From CAMLIZ01 sp036231905 (GTDB taxonomy: Bacteria > Pseudomonadota > Gammaproteobacteria > Burkholderiales > Burkholderiaceae_C): DNA of 64,000 nt. Positions 8,369 to 16,814 of this stretch are shown piece after piece. A model generated the notes under the pieces. It saw nothing but the letters and a program-made list of their open reading frames with translations. It searched no databases and was not told the origin of the DNA. The position numbers were made by a program, and so were the translations under genes. Location of the stretch: the NCBI RefSeq assembly GCF_036231905.1, contig NZ_JAZARE010000003.1:434001-498000 (forward strand), written 5' to 3'. Positions within the stretch are counted from its first letter, which is position 1. Each line of letters begins with the position of its first letter.

Positions 8369-9205
8369 TCAGTGATGAAGTCCCGCTTCGTCGGGCTCTT
8401 CGGTGGACGTAGCGATCACGCTCACCGGGCGACCCTTCATCTTCTTGTAGACGTACACCGCATAACCCGACAGGCCGTACACCGCGAACAGCGCAAACAG
8501 CACGCCGGGCGGATGCAGGTTGATCACCGCGATACCCAGCGCAATCGCCACGATCACGATGAAGGGCACGGTCTTTTTGAAGCTCACGTCCTTGAAGCTG
8601 TAGAACGGCACGTTGGTCACCATCGTGAGGCCGGCGTAGAGCGTGAGGGCGAAGGTGCCCCACGCGAGCCAGTCGATTTGGAACACGTCCTTGAAGCCGG
8701 CGTCGTCCAGCACCCAGATGAAGCCGATTACCAGGGCCGCCGCCGCCGGGCTGGGCAGGCCCTGGAAGAAACGCTTGTCCACCACGGCAATGTTGGTGTT
8801 GAAGCGCGCCAGTCGCAGTGCGGCACCCGAGCAGTACACGAAGGCGGCAATCCAACCGAGCTTGCCCAGGCCCTTGAGCGCCCATTCATACACGATGAGC
8901 GCCGGCGCCGCGCCGAAGCTGACCATGTCCGACAGGCTGTCCATCTGCTCCCCGAAGGCGCTCTGGGTGTTGGTCATGCGCGCGACGCGGCCGTCCAGGC
9001 TGTCCAGCACCGCGGCGCAGAAGATGCCGATCGCGGCCTGATCGAAACGGCCGTTCATCGCCATCACGATGGCGTAGAAACCACCGAACAAGGCGGCCAG
9101 AGTGAACAGGTTGGGCAGGATGTAGATGCCCTTGCGGCGCGGGCGCGCCAAGGGCATGGCCGCTTCCATGTCGTCGTCGGGATCCGGGGTATTCGCTGGG
9201 TTCAT
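8369..9205 (-). CDS. pssA: CDP-diacylglycerol--serine O-phosphatidyltransferase PssA
   Basis: The protein has 278 residues. The CDP-alcohol phosphotransferase signature is complete (DSLDGRVAR, then FGEQMDSLSD), with both metal-binding Asp pairs. Seven or so hydrophobic segments follow. It makes phosphatidylserine, the precursor of phosphatidylethanolamine, at the inner membrane. Its place downstream of ilvC and upstream of leuA is the usual one in Burkholderiales. The short acidic N-terminus before GIYILPNLFTL is cytosolic. A hairpin lies between it and ilvC, so ilvC read-through into pssA may be limited. Confidence 0.92.
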   Translation of the reverse strand: MNPANTPDPDDDMEAAMPLARPRRKGIYILPNLFTLAALFGGFYAIVMAMNGRFDQAAIGIFCAAVLDSLDGRVARMTNTQSAFGEQMDSLSDMVSFGAAPALIVYEWALKGLGKLGWIAAFVYCSGAALRLARFNTNIAVVDKRFFQGLPSPAAAALVIGFIWVLDDAGFKDVFQIDWLAWGTFALTLYAGLTMVTNVPFYSFKDVSFKKTVPFIVIVAIALGIAVINLHPPGVLFALFAVYGLSGYAVYVYKKMKGRPVSVIATSTEEPDEAGLHH

Positions 9206-9224
9206 CGGGCGGGAGGATACAGAA

Positions 9225-9250
9225 AGTGAAAGAGCCGCCCGAGGGCGGCC
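9225..9250 (-). terminator. Probable terminator after ilvC
   Basis: On the minus strand a GCCGCC...GGCGGC stem (9234-9249) has a very short loop and is followed by TCTTTCACTTT. It lies 26 bases after the ilvC stop, before pssA. The T-run is interrupted, so termination may be partial. Confidence 0.6.
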
Positions 9251-9275
9251 CTTGTCGCGACACGACCAGCGGTGG

Positions 9276-10292
9276 TCAGTTGCGGCTCTTGTCGACCAGC
9301 TTGTTGGCCTTGATCCACGGCATCATCGCGCGCAGCTTCTCGCCCACCTGCTCGATCGGGTGCTCCGCGGTGAGGCGGCGGCGCGAGCTCAGTGTCGGGG
9401 CACCAGCACGGTTTTCCAGGATGAAGCTCTTGGCGTATTCGCCGGTCTGAATGTCCTTGAGCGCCTGGCGCATCGCGTTCTTGGTGTCCTCGGTCACGAC
9501 CTTCGGGCCGGTGACGTACTCGCCGTACTCCGCGTTGTTGGAGATCGAGTAGTTCATGTTCGCGATGCCGCCTTCGTAGATCAGGTCCACGATGAGCTTC
9601 AACTCATGCAGGCATTCGAAGTAGGCCATCTCGGGCGCGTAGCCCGCTTCCACCAACGTCTCGAAGCCCGCCTTGATCAGCTCCACCGTGCCGCCGCACA
9701 GCACGGCCTGCTCGCCGAAGAGATCGGTCTCGGTCTCTTCACGGAAGCTGGTCTCGATGATGCCGGCCTTGCCGCCGCCGTTGGCCGCGGCATAGCTCAA
9801 GGCCAAATCACGTGCGCGGCCGGTCTTGTCGGCATGCACCGCGATCAGGTGCGGCACGCCGCCGCCCTGGGTGTAGGTGTTGCGCACGGTGTGGCCAGGC
9901 GCCTTGGGGGCGACCATCCACACGTCGAGGTCGGCACGCGGCACGACCTGGCCGTAATGCACGTTGAAGCCGTGCGCGAAGGCCAGCGACGCGCCTTCGC
10001 GGATGTTGGGCTCCACCTCGTTGGCGTAGACGGCGGCGATCTGCTCGTCGGGCAGCAGGATCATCACGACGTCGGCGCTCTTCACCGCGTCGGCGATCTC
10101 GGCCACCTTCAGGCCGGCGCGCTCTGCCTTGTTCCACGAGGCGCCGCCGCGGCGCAGGCCGACGGTGACCTTGACGCCGCTTTCGTTCAGGTTCTGTGCG
10201 TGCGCATGGCCCTGCGAGCCGTAGCCGATGATCGTGACGTTCTTGCCCTTGATCAGGCTCAGATCCGCGTCCTTGTCGTAATAGACCTTCAT
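9276..10292 (-). CDS. ilvC: Ketol-acid reductoisomerase, class I
   Basis: The protein has 338 residues, the class I length. The NAD(P)-binding GYGSQGHAHAQNL lies at residues 23-35. The helical C-terminal domain carries the expected acidic metal ligands (for example EETETDLFGEQ and YFECLHELKLI). It converts acetolactate and acetohydroxybutyrate to the dihydroxy acids of valine/leucine and isoleucine synthesis. It follows ilvH by 29 bases in the ilvI-ilvH-ilvC order. Confidence 0.96.
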   Translation of the reverse strand: MKVYYDKDADLSLIKGKNVTIIGYGSQGHAHAQNLNESGVKVTVGLRRGGASWNKAERAGLKVAEIADAVKSADVVMILLPDEQIAAVYANEVEPNIREGASLAFAHGFNVHYGQVVPRADLDVWMVAPKAPGHTVRNTYTQGGGVPHLIAVHADKTGRARDLALSYAAANGGGKAGIIETSFREETETDLFGEQAVLCGGTVELIKAGFETLVEAGYAPEMAYFECLHELKLIVDLIYEGGIANMNYSISNNAEYGEYVTGPKVVTEDTKNAMRQALKDIQTGEYAKSFILENRAGAPTLSSRRRLTAEHPIEQVGEKLRAMMPWIKANKLVDKSRN

Positions 10293-10321
10293 GGTTGTCC
10301 TTCGGTAGAAAAGTAGTGAGT

Positions 10322-10813
10322 TCAGACGCGCAGGATGCGCTCGCCGCGGCCGATGCCGCTGGCGCCGGTGCGCACGGTTTCCAGGATCGCCGTGCGGTCG
10401 ATCGCCTCCAGGAAGGCATCGAGCTTGGCGCCGTCGCCGGTCAGCTCGATCGTGTAGCTCTTTTCGGTAACGTCGATGATGCGGCCGCGGAAGATGTCCG
10501 CCATGCGCTTCATCTCCTCGCGCTCCTTGCCGACCGCGCGCACCTTGATGAGCATCAGTTCGCGTTCAGTGAAGCTGCCTTCGGTGAGGTCGACCACCTT
10601 CACCACTTCGATCAGGCGGTTCAGGTGCTTGGTGATCTGCTCGATCACGTCGTCGGAGCCGGTGGTGACGATGGTCATGCGCGACAGGGACGCGTCCTCC
10701 GTCGGTGCCACCGTCAGGCTTTCGATGTTGTAGCCGCGTGCCGAGAACAAGGCAACGACGCGCGACAGTGCGCCCGGCTCGTTCTCGAGCAGCAGGGCGA
10801 TGATGTGTTTCAT
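10322..10813 (-). CDS. ilvH: Acetolactate synthase small (regulatory) subunit
   Basis: The protein has 163 residues. The N-terminal ACT domain (MKHIIALLLENEPGALSRVV) is followed by the C-terminal ALS_ss domain with FRGRIIDVTEKSYTIELTG. It binds valine and stimulates the catalytic IlvI subunit. It lies between ilvI (160 bases upstream) and ilvC (29 bases downstream). In the 160-base ilvI-ilvH gap I see no gene and no convincing terminator. Confidence 0.95.
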   Translation of the reverse strand: MKHIIALLLENEPGALSRVVALFSARGYNIESLTVAPTEDASLSRMTIVTTGSDDVIEQITKHLNRLIEVVKVVDLTEGSFTERELMLIKVRAVGKEREEMKRMADIFRGRIIDVTEKSYTIELTGDGAKLDAFLEAIDRTAILETVRTGASGIGRGERILRV

Positions 10814-10973
10814 GGGTGTTCGTCCTTCGCGCTCTTCAGGCCGGCGGCGGTAACCGACGGCCCTTGGCCACGCTGTTCGAAATCGGTCTCAGATTTCCGA
10901 GGTGTTCGGTTCGATTCCCCTCAAGCCGGCAGCGGCGCGGTAACGCTCGCGGCCGTTCAAGGGTTCACGAGCC

Positions 10974-12764
10974 TCACAGGTCCTCGGAGCCCAGCAGCAT
11001 CTCGGAGATGCCCTTCCCGGCCTGCACCATCGGCCAGACGTTTTCCGCCGGGTCGGTGCGCACGTCGAGGAACACGGTGCGGTCCTTCAGCTTGATGGCT
11101 TCGCGCAGCGCCGGCTCCACGTCCTGCGGGCGCTCGACCAGCAGGCCGACGTGGCCGTAGGCCTCGGCCAGCTTCACGAAGTCGGGCAGCGCGTCCATGT
11201 AGCTGTGCGAATAGCGCTTGCCGTAGTCCAGCTCCTGCCACTGCCGCACCATGCCGAGGTAGCGGTTGTTCAGCGACACCACCTTCACCGGCGTCTTGTA
11301 CTGCTGGCAGGTGGACAGCTCCTGGATGCACATCTGGATGGAGCCTTCGCCGGTGATGCAGAACACGTCGCTCTCCGGCTTGGCGAGCTTGATGCCCATC
11401 GCGTACGGCAGGCCCACGCCCATGGTGCCCAGGCCGCCGGAATTGATCCAGCGGCGCGGCTGCTCGAAGCGGTAGAACTGCGCGGCCCACATCTGATGCT
11501 GGCCGACGTCGGACGTGATGTAGGTGTCGCGGTCCTTGGTGAGCTCCCACAGGGTCTCTACCACGTACTGCGGCTTGATGACTTCACTGCTGCGCTTGTA
11601 GGCCAGGCACTCGCGCTTGCGCCACTCGTTGATCTGGCCCCACCACTGCGACAGCGCCGGCTTGTCCGGCTTCTGCGCCGATTCCTTCAGCTGCGCGATC
11701 AGCTCCTGCAGCACGTCCTTCACATCGCCGACGATCGGGATGTCGACCTTCACGCGCTTGGAGATCGACGAGGGGTCGATGTCCACGTGGATGATCTTGC
11801 GCTCCACCGACGCAAAGTGCTTCGGGTTGCCGATCACGCGGTCGTCGAAGCGCGCGCCCACGGCGATCAGCACGTCGCAGTGCTGCATCGTCATGTTGGC
11901 TTCGTAGGTGCCGTGCATGCCGAGCATGCCCAGGAACTTGGGGTCGCTGGCCGCGCTGGCACCCAGGCCCATCAGCGTGTTGGTGCACGGGTAGCCGAGC
12001 AGCTCGTTCAGCTCGCGCAGCTCCGCCGAGGCATTGCCCAGGATGACGCCGCCACCGGTGTAGATGTAGGGCCGCTTCGCGTTCAGCAGCAGCTGCAGCG
12101 CCTTGCGGATCTGGCCGCCATGGCCCTTGCGCACCGGGTTGTAGGAGCGCATCTCCACCTTGTCGGGGTAACTGAAGGTCGTCTTGTTCAGCGACACGTC
12201 CTTGGGGATGTCCACCACCACCGGGCCGGGCCGGCCGGTGCGGGCGATGTGGAAGGCCTTCTTGAGCGTGAGCGCGAGGTCGCGCACGTCCTTCACCAGG
12301 AAGTTGTGCTTGACGATCGGGCGGGTGATGCCGACGGTGTCGCATTCCTGGAAGGCGTCCAGGCCGATCGCCGGCGTGGGCACCTGGCCGGTGATGATCA
12401 CCATCGGGATCGAGTCCATGTAGGCGGTCGCGATGCCGGTGACGGCATTCGTGACGCCCGGCCCCGAGGTGACCAGCGCCACGCCCACATCGCCGGTGGC
12501 GCGCGCATAGCCGTCGGCCGCATGCACGGCCGCCTGCTCATGGCGCACCAGCACATGCTGGATCGACTCCTGCTTGTACAGCGCGTCGTAGATGTAGAGC
12601 ACTGCGCCGCCGGGGTAACCCCACAGGTGCTTGACACCTTCGGCCTGCAGACAGCGAACAAGGATCTCGGAGCCGTTCAGCTCCTGGGAACCCGATGAGG
12701 AGGGGGAAGAATTTTGCGGTTGTGCCAAGGCGGCACGCTTGACTTCCGCGGCAGACATGTCCAT
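10974..12764 (-). CDS. ilvI: Acetolactate synthase large (catalytic) subunit
   Basis: The protein has 596 residues from ATG 12764, which has GAGG six bases upstream; the frame extends 12 codons further but without support. ThDP enzyme features are clear: WGYPGGAVLYIYDAL, the catalytic Glu in VRHEQAAVHAADGYAR, and the ThDP/Mg site ITGEGSIQM...NNRYLGMVRQWQ. A Ser/Gln-rich tail of about 30 residues precedes the conserved domain. It makes acetolactate and acetohydroxybutyrate. It is divergent from the sigma-factor operon. No Ile/Val/Leu-rich leader ORF with a terminator was found upstream, unlike leuA. Confidence 0.95.
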   Translation of the reverse strand: MDMSAAEVKRAALAQPQNSSPSSSGSQELNGSEILVRCLQAEGVKHLWGYPGGAVLYIYDALYKQESIQHVLVRHEQAAVHAADGYARATGDVGVALVTSGPGVTNAVTGIATAYMDSIPMVIITGQVPTPAIGLDAFQECDTVGITRPIVKHNFLVKDVRDLALTLKKAFHIARTGRPGPVVVDIPKDVSLNKTTFSYPDKVEMRSYNPVRKGHGGQIRKALQLLLNAKRPYIYTGGGVILGNASAELRELNELLGYPCTNTLMGLGASAASDPKFLGMLGMHGTYEANMTMQHCDVLIAVGARFDDRVIGNPKHFASVERKIIHVDIDPSSISKRVKVDIPIVGDVKDVLQELIAQLKESAQKPDKPALSQWWGQINEWRKRECLAYKRSSEVIKPQYVVETLWELTKDRDTYITSDVGQHQMWAAQFYRFEQPRRWINSGGLGTMGVGLPYAMGIKLAKPESDVFCITGEGSIQMCIQELSTCQQYKTPVKVVSLNNRYLGMVRQWQELDYGKRYSHSYMDALPDFVKLAEAYGHVGLLVERPQDVEPALREAIKLKDRTVFLDVRTDPAENVWPMVQAGKGISEMLLGSEDL

Positions 12765-13020
12765 TTCGAACCTCAGTGATTTTCTCTGACGAAAAACCAT
12801 CGGTGCTTCTCCTCGCGCCCTCGTGAGGCGGACTTGAAACCTGCGCGGTCAAAAACGATGGCGCCCCGGTAGGGCAGCCTGCTTGAGACCCAAACTGCGT
12901 TGTGCGAAGCAACATTATGGCATCCCGCACCGCAGGTTCGCGCGTAAACCCGAAGCAATCCGGTGCAATGCCATAATCCGGCGCTTCAAAAGTCGGGCCC
13001 GTTCTGGCGCCTGTCCTCAC
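12765..13020. promoter_or_regulatory. Divergent promoter region ilvI / sigma factor
   Basis: This is 256 bases without a convincing gene. The minus strand has a -10-like CATAAT (12914-12919) for ilvI. The plus strand has CATAAT (12971-12976) about 45 bases before the sigma-factor TTG. No good -35 matches stand out for either. Confidence 0.4.
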
Positions 13021-13587
13021 TTGGCTACCGACAAAGAACTCTCGGACTTCCTCAAAAGCGTCGAAAAGCGGGCCTTCAAACGCACCGCCTACACGGTGCG
13101 TGATGACGACTCCGCGTTGGACATCGTGCAGGACGCGATGATCCGGTTGGCCGAGAAGTACGCGGACCGCCCGCCGGCGGAATTGCCGCTGCTGTTCCAG
13201 CGCATCCTGTCCAACGCCACGATGGACTGGTTCCGGCGCCAAAAAGTGCGCAATGCAGTCGTTCACAACCTGTCGGATTTCGAGTCGGCGGACGATGATG
13301 GCGACTTCGACCTGCTCGAGATGCTGGAATCGGCCGAAGGCAGCGTGGCACAGGAAAGCGCGGCCGACTCGGTCGCCCGGGCGCAGATCCTGCTACGGAT
13401 CGACACCGAAGTTGCCCAACTTCCCACTCGTCAACGGGAAGCGTTTCTGTTGCGTTACTGGGAGGAACTCGACGTCGCCGAAACCGCCGCCGTCATGGGC
13501 TGTTCCGAGGGTAGCGTCAAGACGCACTGCTCGCGGGCAGTGCATGCACTCGCGAAGGCCCTGAGAGCCAAGGGAATTTCGCTATGA
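13021..13587 (+). CDS. RNA polymerase sigma factor, sigma70/ECF family
   Basis: The protein has 188 residues if started at TTG 13021 (MATDKELSDFL). Region 2 is seen around AYTVRDDDSALDIVQDAMIRL, with FQRILSNATMDWFRRQK after it. Region 4 helix-turn-helix is ELDVAETAAVMGCSEGSVKTH. The start is a judgement: the frame is open upstream, but the conserved protein begins here. No clear Shine-Dalgarno site is visible. It overlaps the next gene by ATGA, so the DUF3619 membrane protein is coupled to it and could act as its anti-sigma partner (inference). Target promoters are unknown. Confidence 0.85.
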   Translation: MATDKELSDFLKSVEKRAFKRTAYTVRDDDSALDIVQDAMIRLAEKYADRPPAELPLLFQRILSNATMDWFRRQKVRNAVVHNLSDFESADDDGDFDLLEMLESAEGSVAQESAADSVARAQILLRIDTEVAQLPTRQREAFLLRYWEELDVAETAAVMGCSEGSVKTHCSRAVHALAKALRAKGISL

Positions 13588-14030
13588 ACACCACCAAGCT
13601 GACCACCTTACGGGACCCGGAAGTACTCCAGGCTCGGTTTGCACTGCGCGTCACCGCGCAACTGGCACAACACGCCGAACGAACGCCGCACGATGTGACC
13701 GAGCGCCTGCGCTTTGCGCGCGAGCGCGCACTGGAACGCGCGCGCCAAGTGCGCCGCAGCGCCGCCGTCGAGGCTGCATCCAACGTGCAGTCCATGGGCG
13801 GCGCGGCCGCGCTGAGCGGTGGCGGACGCTCGCCGTGGTGGCTCAAGCTCGCCTCCTTTGCACCGCTGGTGCTGCTGCTGGCCGGCTTGTCGCTGATCGA
13901 ACAAATGCACGACCGGAACCAGATCGCGGCAGCCGCAGAGATCGACGTCGCGCTGCTGGCGGACGACCTGCCGCCGGACGCCTACCGCGACGCCGGGTTC
14001 GTCGAGTTCCTGAAGACTTCGCAGGAGTGA
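13584..14030 (+). CDS. DUF3619 family membrane protein
   Basis: The protein has 148 residues. A cytosolic, Arg-rich N-terminal half (DPEVLQARFALRVTAQLAQ) is followed by one transmembrane helix at about residues 85-106 and a short acidic C-terminal tail outside. This layout resembles single-pass anti-sigma factors, but no ZAS motif (Cys/His) is present. The start overlaps the sigma-factor stop by four bases. Role unknown; an anti-sigma or sigma-anchoring function is inference from coupling and topology. Confidence 0.75.
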   Translation: MNTTKLTTLRDPEVLQARFALRVTAQLAQHAERTPHDVTERLRFARERALERARQVRRSAAVEAASNVQSMGGAAALSGGGRSPWWLKLASFAPLVLLLAGLSLIEQMHDRNQIAAAAEIDVALLADDLPPDAYRDAGFVEFLKTSQE

Positions 14031-14036
14031 TGCCGC

Positions 14037-14852
14037 ATGCCGGTTGCTGCGCGAGCCGCCTTCGTCCGTTCCCTGGTGCTCCTGGCGCTGGCGGGCTGCG
14101 CGGCTGCCACGGCGACTGCGCAAGCGGTCAAAGGCGCCGGTAAGGCGGGGGGCGCGGGCGGTGCCGCGCCGGTGAATGCCCTGCTGCCCGCCAACCCCGC
14201 GTGGAGCTCACTCACACCGGCACAGCGCGCCGCGCTGGCGCCGCTGGAGCGGGAATGGGCGTCGATTGACGCCGACCGCAAGGAAAAGTGGCTGGAGATC
14301 GCAGCCCGTTTCCCCAACATGCCGCCCGACGAGCGCACGCGCGTGCAGGCGCGGATGACGGAATGGGCCCGGCTGTCGCCCAAGGAACGTGGCGAGGCGC
14401 GGCTGCACTACCAGGAAGTGCGCCAGCTGAGCCCTACCGAGCGCCAGGCCCGTTGGGAGCAGTACCAGGCCTTGCCGCCGGACCAGCGTCGCGCGCTGGC
14501 CGCGCGGGGAGCGGCCCCTGATCGGGCCGCCTCCTCGGCACCGGCGCCGCGCCCTGCGTCGGGCGCGGCCACGCCCAAGTCCAACATCGTCGGCATGACG
14601 CCGCCGCCTCCGGGCTCCGCCAAGCCGGTGGCGCCCACCGTGGTGCAGGCCAAGCCGGGTGCCACCACCAACCTGATGTCTCGCCCGCCGGCACCTCCCG
14701 CGCACCAGCAGCCGGGCCTGCCGAAAGTGGCCGCCACGCCGGGCTTCGTGGACAAGACCACCTTGCTGCCGCAAAAGGGCGCCCAGGCGGCCGGCACGCG
14801 CGCTCCGGCGGCAGCGGCGTCCTCGCCCACCAAGCCCTCCTCCAAGCAGTGA
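14037..14852 (+). CDS. DUF3106 family secreted protein
   Basis: The protein has 271 residues. The N-terminus is a signal sequence (about 1-30) with a possible lipobox (ALAGC). The DUF3106 core covers about residues 50-160 and is built of repeating LTPAQRAALAPLEREW / LSPKERGEAR / LSPTERQARWEQY units. A long Pro/Ala-rich, low-complexity tail follows and is likely disordered. Such repeated helical segments recall periplasmic stress proteins of the Spy type, but that is only an impression. It starts six bases after the DUF3619 gene and overlaps the RDD gene by GTGA. Confidence 0.72.
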   Translation: MPVAARAAFVRSLVLLALAGCAAATATAQAVKGAGKAGGAGGAAPVNALLPANPAWSSLTPAQRAALAPLEREWASIDADRKEKWLEIAARFPNMPPDERTRVQARMTEWARLSPKERGEARLHYQEVRQLSPTERQARWEQYQALPPDQRRALAARGAAPDRAASSAPAPRPASGAATPKSNIVGMTPPPPGSAKPVAPTVVQAKPGATTNLMSRPPAPPAHQQPGLPKVAATPGFVDKTTLLPQKGAQAAGTRAPAAAASSPTKPSSKQ

Positions 14853-15361
14853 CCGCTGGCGAGCAGCCATTGGCAGCGCCGCCGCTGCTGCGCCGCCTGG
14901 CGTGTTTCCTCTACGAGGGGGTGCTGCTGTTTGGCGTTGTCATGATCGCCGGTTACCTCTACTCCAGCCTCACCCAGCAACGCCACGCGTTGCAAGGCCA
15001 GCACGGCCTGCAGGCGTTCCTGTTCGTGGTGCTCGGCATTTACTTCGTGTGGTTCTGGTCGCATGGCGGGCAGACGGTGGCCATGAAGACCTGGCACATC
15101 CGCCTGGTGGACACCGAGGGGGCCGCAGTCAGCCAGTGGCGTGCCGCAGCACGCTATCTGCTGAGCTGGCTGTGGTTTCTGCCGGCCCTGGCGGTCGCGC
15201 ATGCGGCGTCGTTGCAAGGGCTGCCCGCGCTGTTTTCCGCCATGGCGGCCGGAGTGCTGGTGTTCGCCTTGTTGTCATTCCTGCACCCGCAGCGGCAATA
15301 CCTGCACGACGCCGTGTGCGGCACCCGGCTGGTCACCCACCGGCCGGCGCGGCCACGCTAG
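14849..15361 (+). CDS. RDD family inner-membrane protein
   Basis: The protein has 170 residues from GTG 14849, overlapping the DUF3106 stop. It begins with RRLACFLYEGVLLFGVV, has the RDD-family TVAMKTWHIRLVDTEG loop between helices 2 and 3, and LHDAVCGTRLV at the end. Three or four transmembrane segments are expected. The canonical first Arg and paired Asp residues are only partly kept. Function unknown; the family is sometimes linked to transport. Last member of the tightly overlapping sigma-DUF3619-DUF3106-RDD series. Confidence 0.78.
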   Translation: MTAGEQPLAAPPLLRRLACFLYEGVLLFGVVMIAGYLYSSLTQQRHALQGQHGLQAFLFVVLGIYFVWFWSHGGQTVAMKTWHIRLVDTEGAAVSQWRAAARYLLSWLWFLPALAVAHAASLQGLPALFSAMAAGVLVFALLSFLHPQRQYLHDAVCGTRLVTHRPARPR

Positions 15362-15377
15362 CGGCAGAATCCTTCGG

Positions 15378-15758
15378 ATGACCAATCCGCACAAGGGCCG
15401 CACCGGCCTGGACCGCCTGGCGCGCGCGCTGGGGTATTCAGTAGAAGGCCTGCGCGCCGCCTATGTGGGCGAGAGCGCATTCCGACAGGAGTTCTGGACC
15501 GCTGTGGTGCTGTTGCCGGCTGCCTTCTGGGTGGGCCGCAGCTGGACCGAAACCGTATTGCTCGCCGGCTCGGTGATGCTGATGATGATTGTCGAGCTGC
15601 TCAATTCCAGCATCGAAGCCGTGGTGGACCGCGTTTCATTCGAGATCCACCCGCTGGCCAAGCGCGCCAAGGACATTGCCAGCGCAGCGGTCTTCCTGTC
15701 GGTCGGCAGTTGTGCCGTGTTGTGGATCAGCGCGCTGTGGCTGCGCTGGGGCGCATGA
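15378..15758 (+). CDS. dgkA: Diacylglycerol kinase DgkA
   Basis: The protein has 126 residues from ATG 15378. It shows the small integral-membrane kinase pattern: amphipathic N-terminus (GLDRLARALGYSVEGLRAAY), Glu-containing surface helix (ESAFRQEFW), and the signature MIVELLNSSIEAVVDRV. Three transmembrane helices. It phosphorylates diacylglycerol from lipid recycling to phosphatidic acid. The stop overlaps the next start as ATGA. Confidence 0.93.
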   Translation: MTNPHKGRTGLDRLARALGYSVEGLRAAYVGESAFRQEFWTAVVLLPAAFWVGRSWTETVLLAGSVMLMMIVELLNSSIEAVVDRVSFEIHPLAKRAKDIASAAVFLSVGSCAVLWISALWLRWGA

Positions 15759-16360
15759 GCATGCGCGATATCTCCGCGCCGCGGCTCAGCGTGTGCGTGT
15801 ATTGCGGATCCCGCCCCGGCGCCGACCCGGTGTATGCCGAACATGCCCGCACGGTGGGACGGCTCATCGGCGAACGGGGCTGGCGCCTGGTCTACGGCGG
15901 TGGCAAGGTGGGCCTGATGGGCGAAGTGGCCGATGCCACGCTGGCCGCGGGTGGCCAGGTGCTGGGTGTGATTCCCGATTCACTGATGCGGCGCGAGGTG
16001 GGCCACCACGGGCTGACCGAGCTGCACGTGGTGTCGACGATGCACCAGCGCAAGCAGATGATGGCCGAACACGCGGACATGTTCCTCGCGTTGCCTGGCG
16101 GCATCGGCACGTTCGAGGAGCTGTTCGAGGTGTGGACCTGGCGGCAGCTGGGCTACCACGACAAGCCGGTGGGCCTGCTCAACAGCGGCGGTTATTACGA
16201 CGCCTTCATGCGCTTCATCGGGCAGTCGGTGGAACAGGGTTTCCTGTCGGCGGAGCAGCAGGCCGTGTTGCAGGTGGGCGAGGAACCGGTGGCGCTGCTG
16301 GACCGGCTGGCGACCCTGGCGCGCTCGGCCGCCGAGCCGGACGATTACACCCTCGTCTGA
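15755..16360 (+). CDS. LOG family protein (TIGR00730; nucleoside monophosphate phosphoribohydrolase type)
   Basis: The protein has 201 residues from ATG 15755, overlapping dgkA. The Rossmann-like fold carries GGGKVGLMG and the family motif PGGIGTFEE, plus the Arg/Lys pair in MHQRKQMM. Characterised LOG enzymes release adenine or cytokinin bases from nucleoside 5'-monophosphates, and many bacterial members probably act on AMP or pyrimidine nucleotides. The specific substrate here is not visible. Convergent with glnB, with only 7 bases between stops. Confidence 0.88.
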   Translation: MSMRDISAPRLSVCVYCGSRPGADPVYAEHARTVGRLIGERGWRLVYGGGKVGLMGEVADATLAAGGQVLGVIPDSLMRREVGHHGLTELHVVSTMHQRKQMMAEHADMFLALPGGIGTFEELFEVWTWRQLGYHDKPVGLLNSGGYYDAFMRFIGQSVEQGFLSAEQQAVLQVGEEPVALLDRLATLARSAAEPDDYTLV

Positions 16361-16367
16361 ACGCGCC

Positions 16368-16706
16368 TCAGATCGCGTTCTCGTCGGTTTCGCCGGTGCG
16401 GATGCGCACCACCTGCTCCACCGGGGTGACGAAGATCTTGCCGTCGCCGATCTTGCCCGTCTTGGCCGCCTTGACGATGGACTCGATGCAGCGCTCCACG
16501 TCGTCGTCCTTCACCACCACTTCGACCTTCACCTTCGGCAGGAAGTCGACCACGTATTCAGCGCCCCGGTAGAGCTCGGTGTGGCCCTTCTGGCGGCCGA
16601 ACCCTTTCACTTCGGTGACGGTGAGGCCGGACACGCCGACGTCTGCCAGCGCCTCGCGCACCTCTTCGAGCTTGAAGGGCTTGATGACGGCGGTGATCTG
16701 TTTCAT
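16368..16706 (-). CDS. glnB: Nitrogen regulatory protein P-II
   Basis: The protein has 112 residues from ATG 16706. It begins MKQITAVIKPFKLEEVREAL. Tyr51 in the T-loop (GAEYVVDF) is the uridylylation site. The B-loop/ATP region TGKIGDGKIFV and the C-terminal RIRTGETDENAI are intact. It signals glutamine/2-oxoglutarate and ADP/ATP state to GlnE/GlnD and NtrB. The lack of an adjacent amtB favours GlnB over GlnK, though sequence alone does not settle this. Confidence 0.93.
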   Translation of the reverse strand: MKQITAVIKPFKLEEVREALADVGVSGLTVTEVKGFGRQKGHTELYRGAEYVVDFLPKVKVEVVVKDDDVERCIESIVKAAKTGKIGDGKIFVTPVEQVVRIRTGETDENAI

Positions 16707-16814
16707 GGCGCGCTCCAACGGTGCGAAAACAAGGGATTGGGCGCATTTAAGCACGGAACTTCTGGCCCATGGGACACTGCCAGAACCCGGTTTTGCCCTC
16801 GATCAGAGCCCCCT

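Noticed and set aside
10890..10935. tRNA-like GGTTCGATTCC with flanking GAGG/CCTC between ilvI and ilvH
   Set aside because: Only the T-loop resembles a tRNA; no acceptor, D or anticodon arm can be drawn around it, and T-stem pairing fails after two base pairs.
12765..12916. Possible ilv leader peptide/attenuator before ilvI
   Set aside because: A short frame starting MLLRTTQ exists after the -10-like box, but it has no run of Ile/Val/Leu codons and no terminator with a T-run follows.
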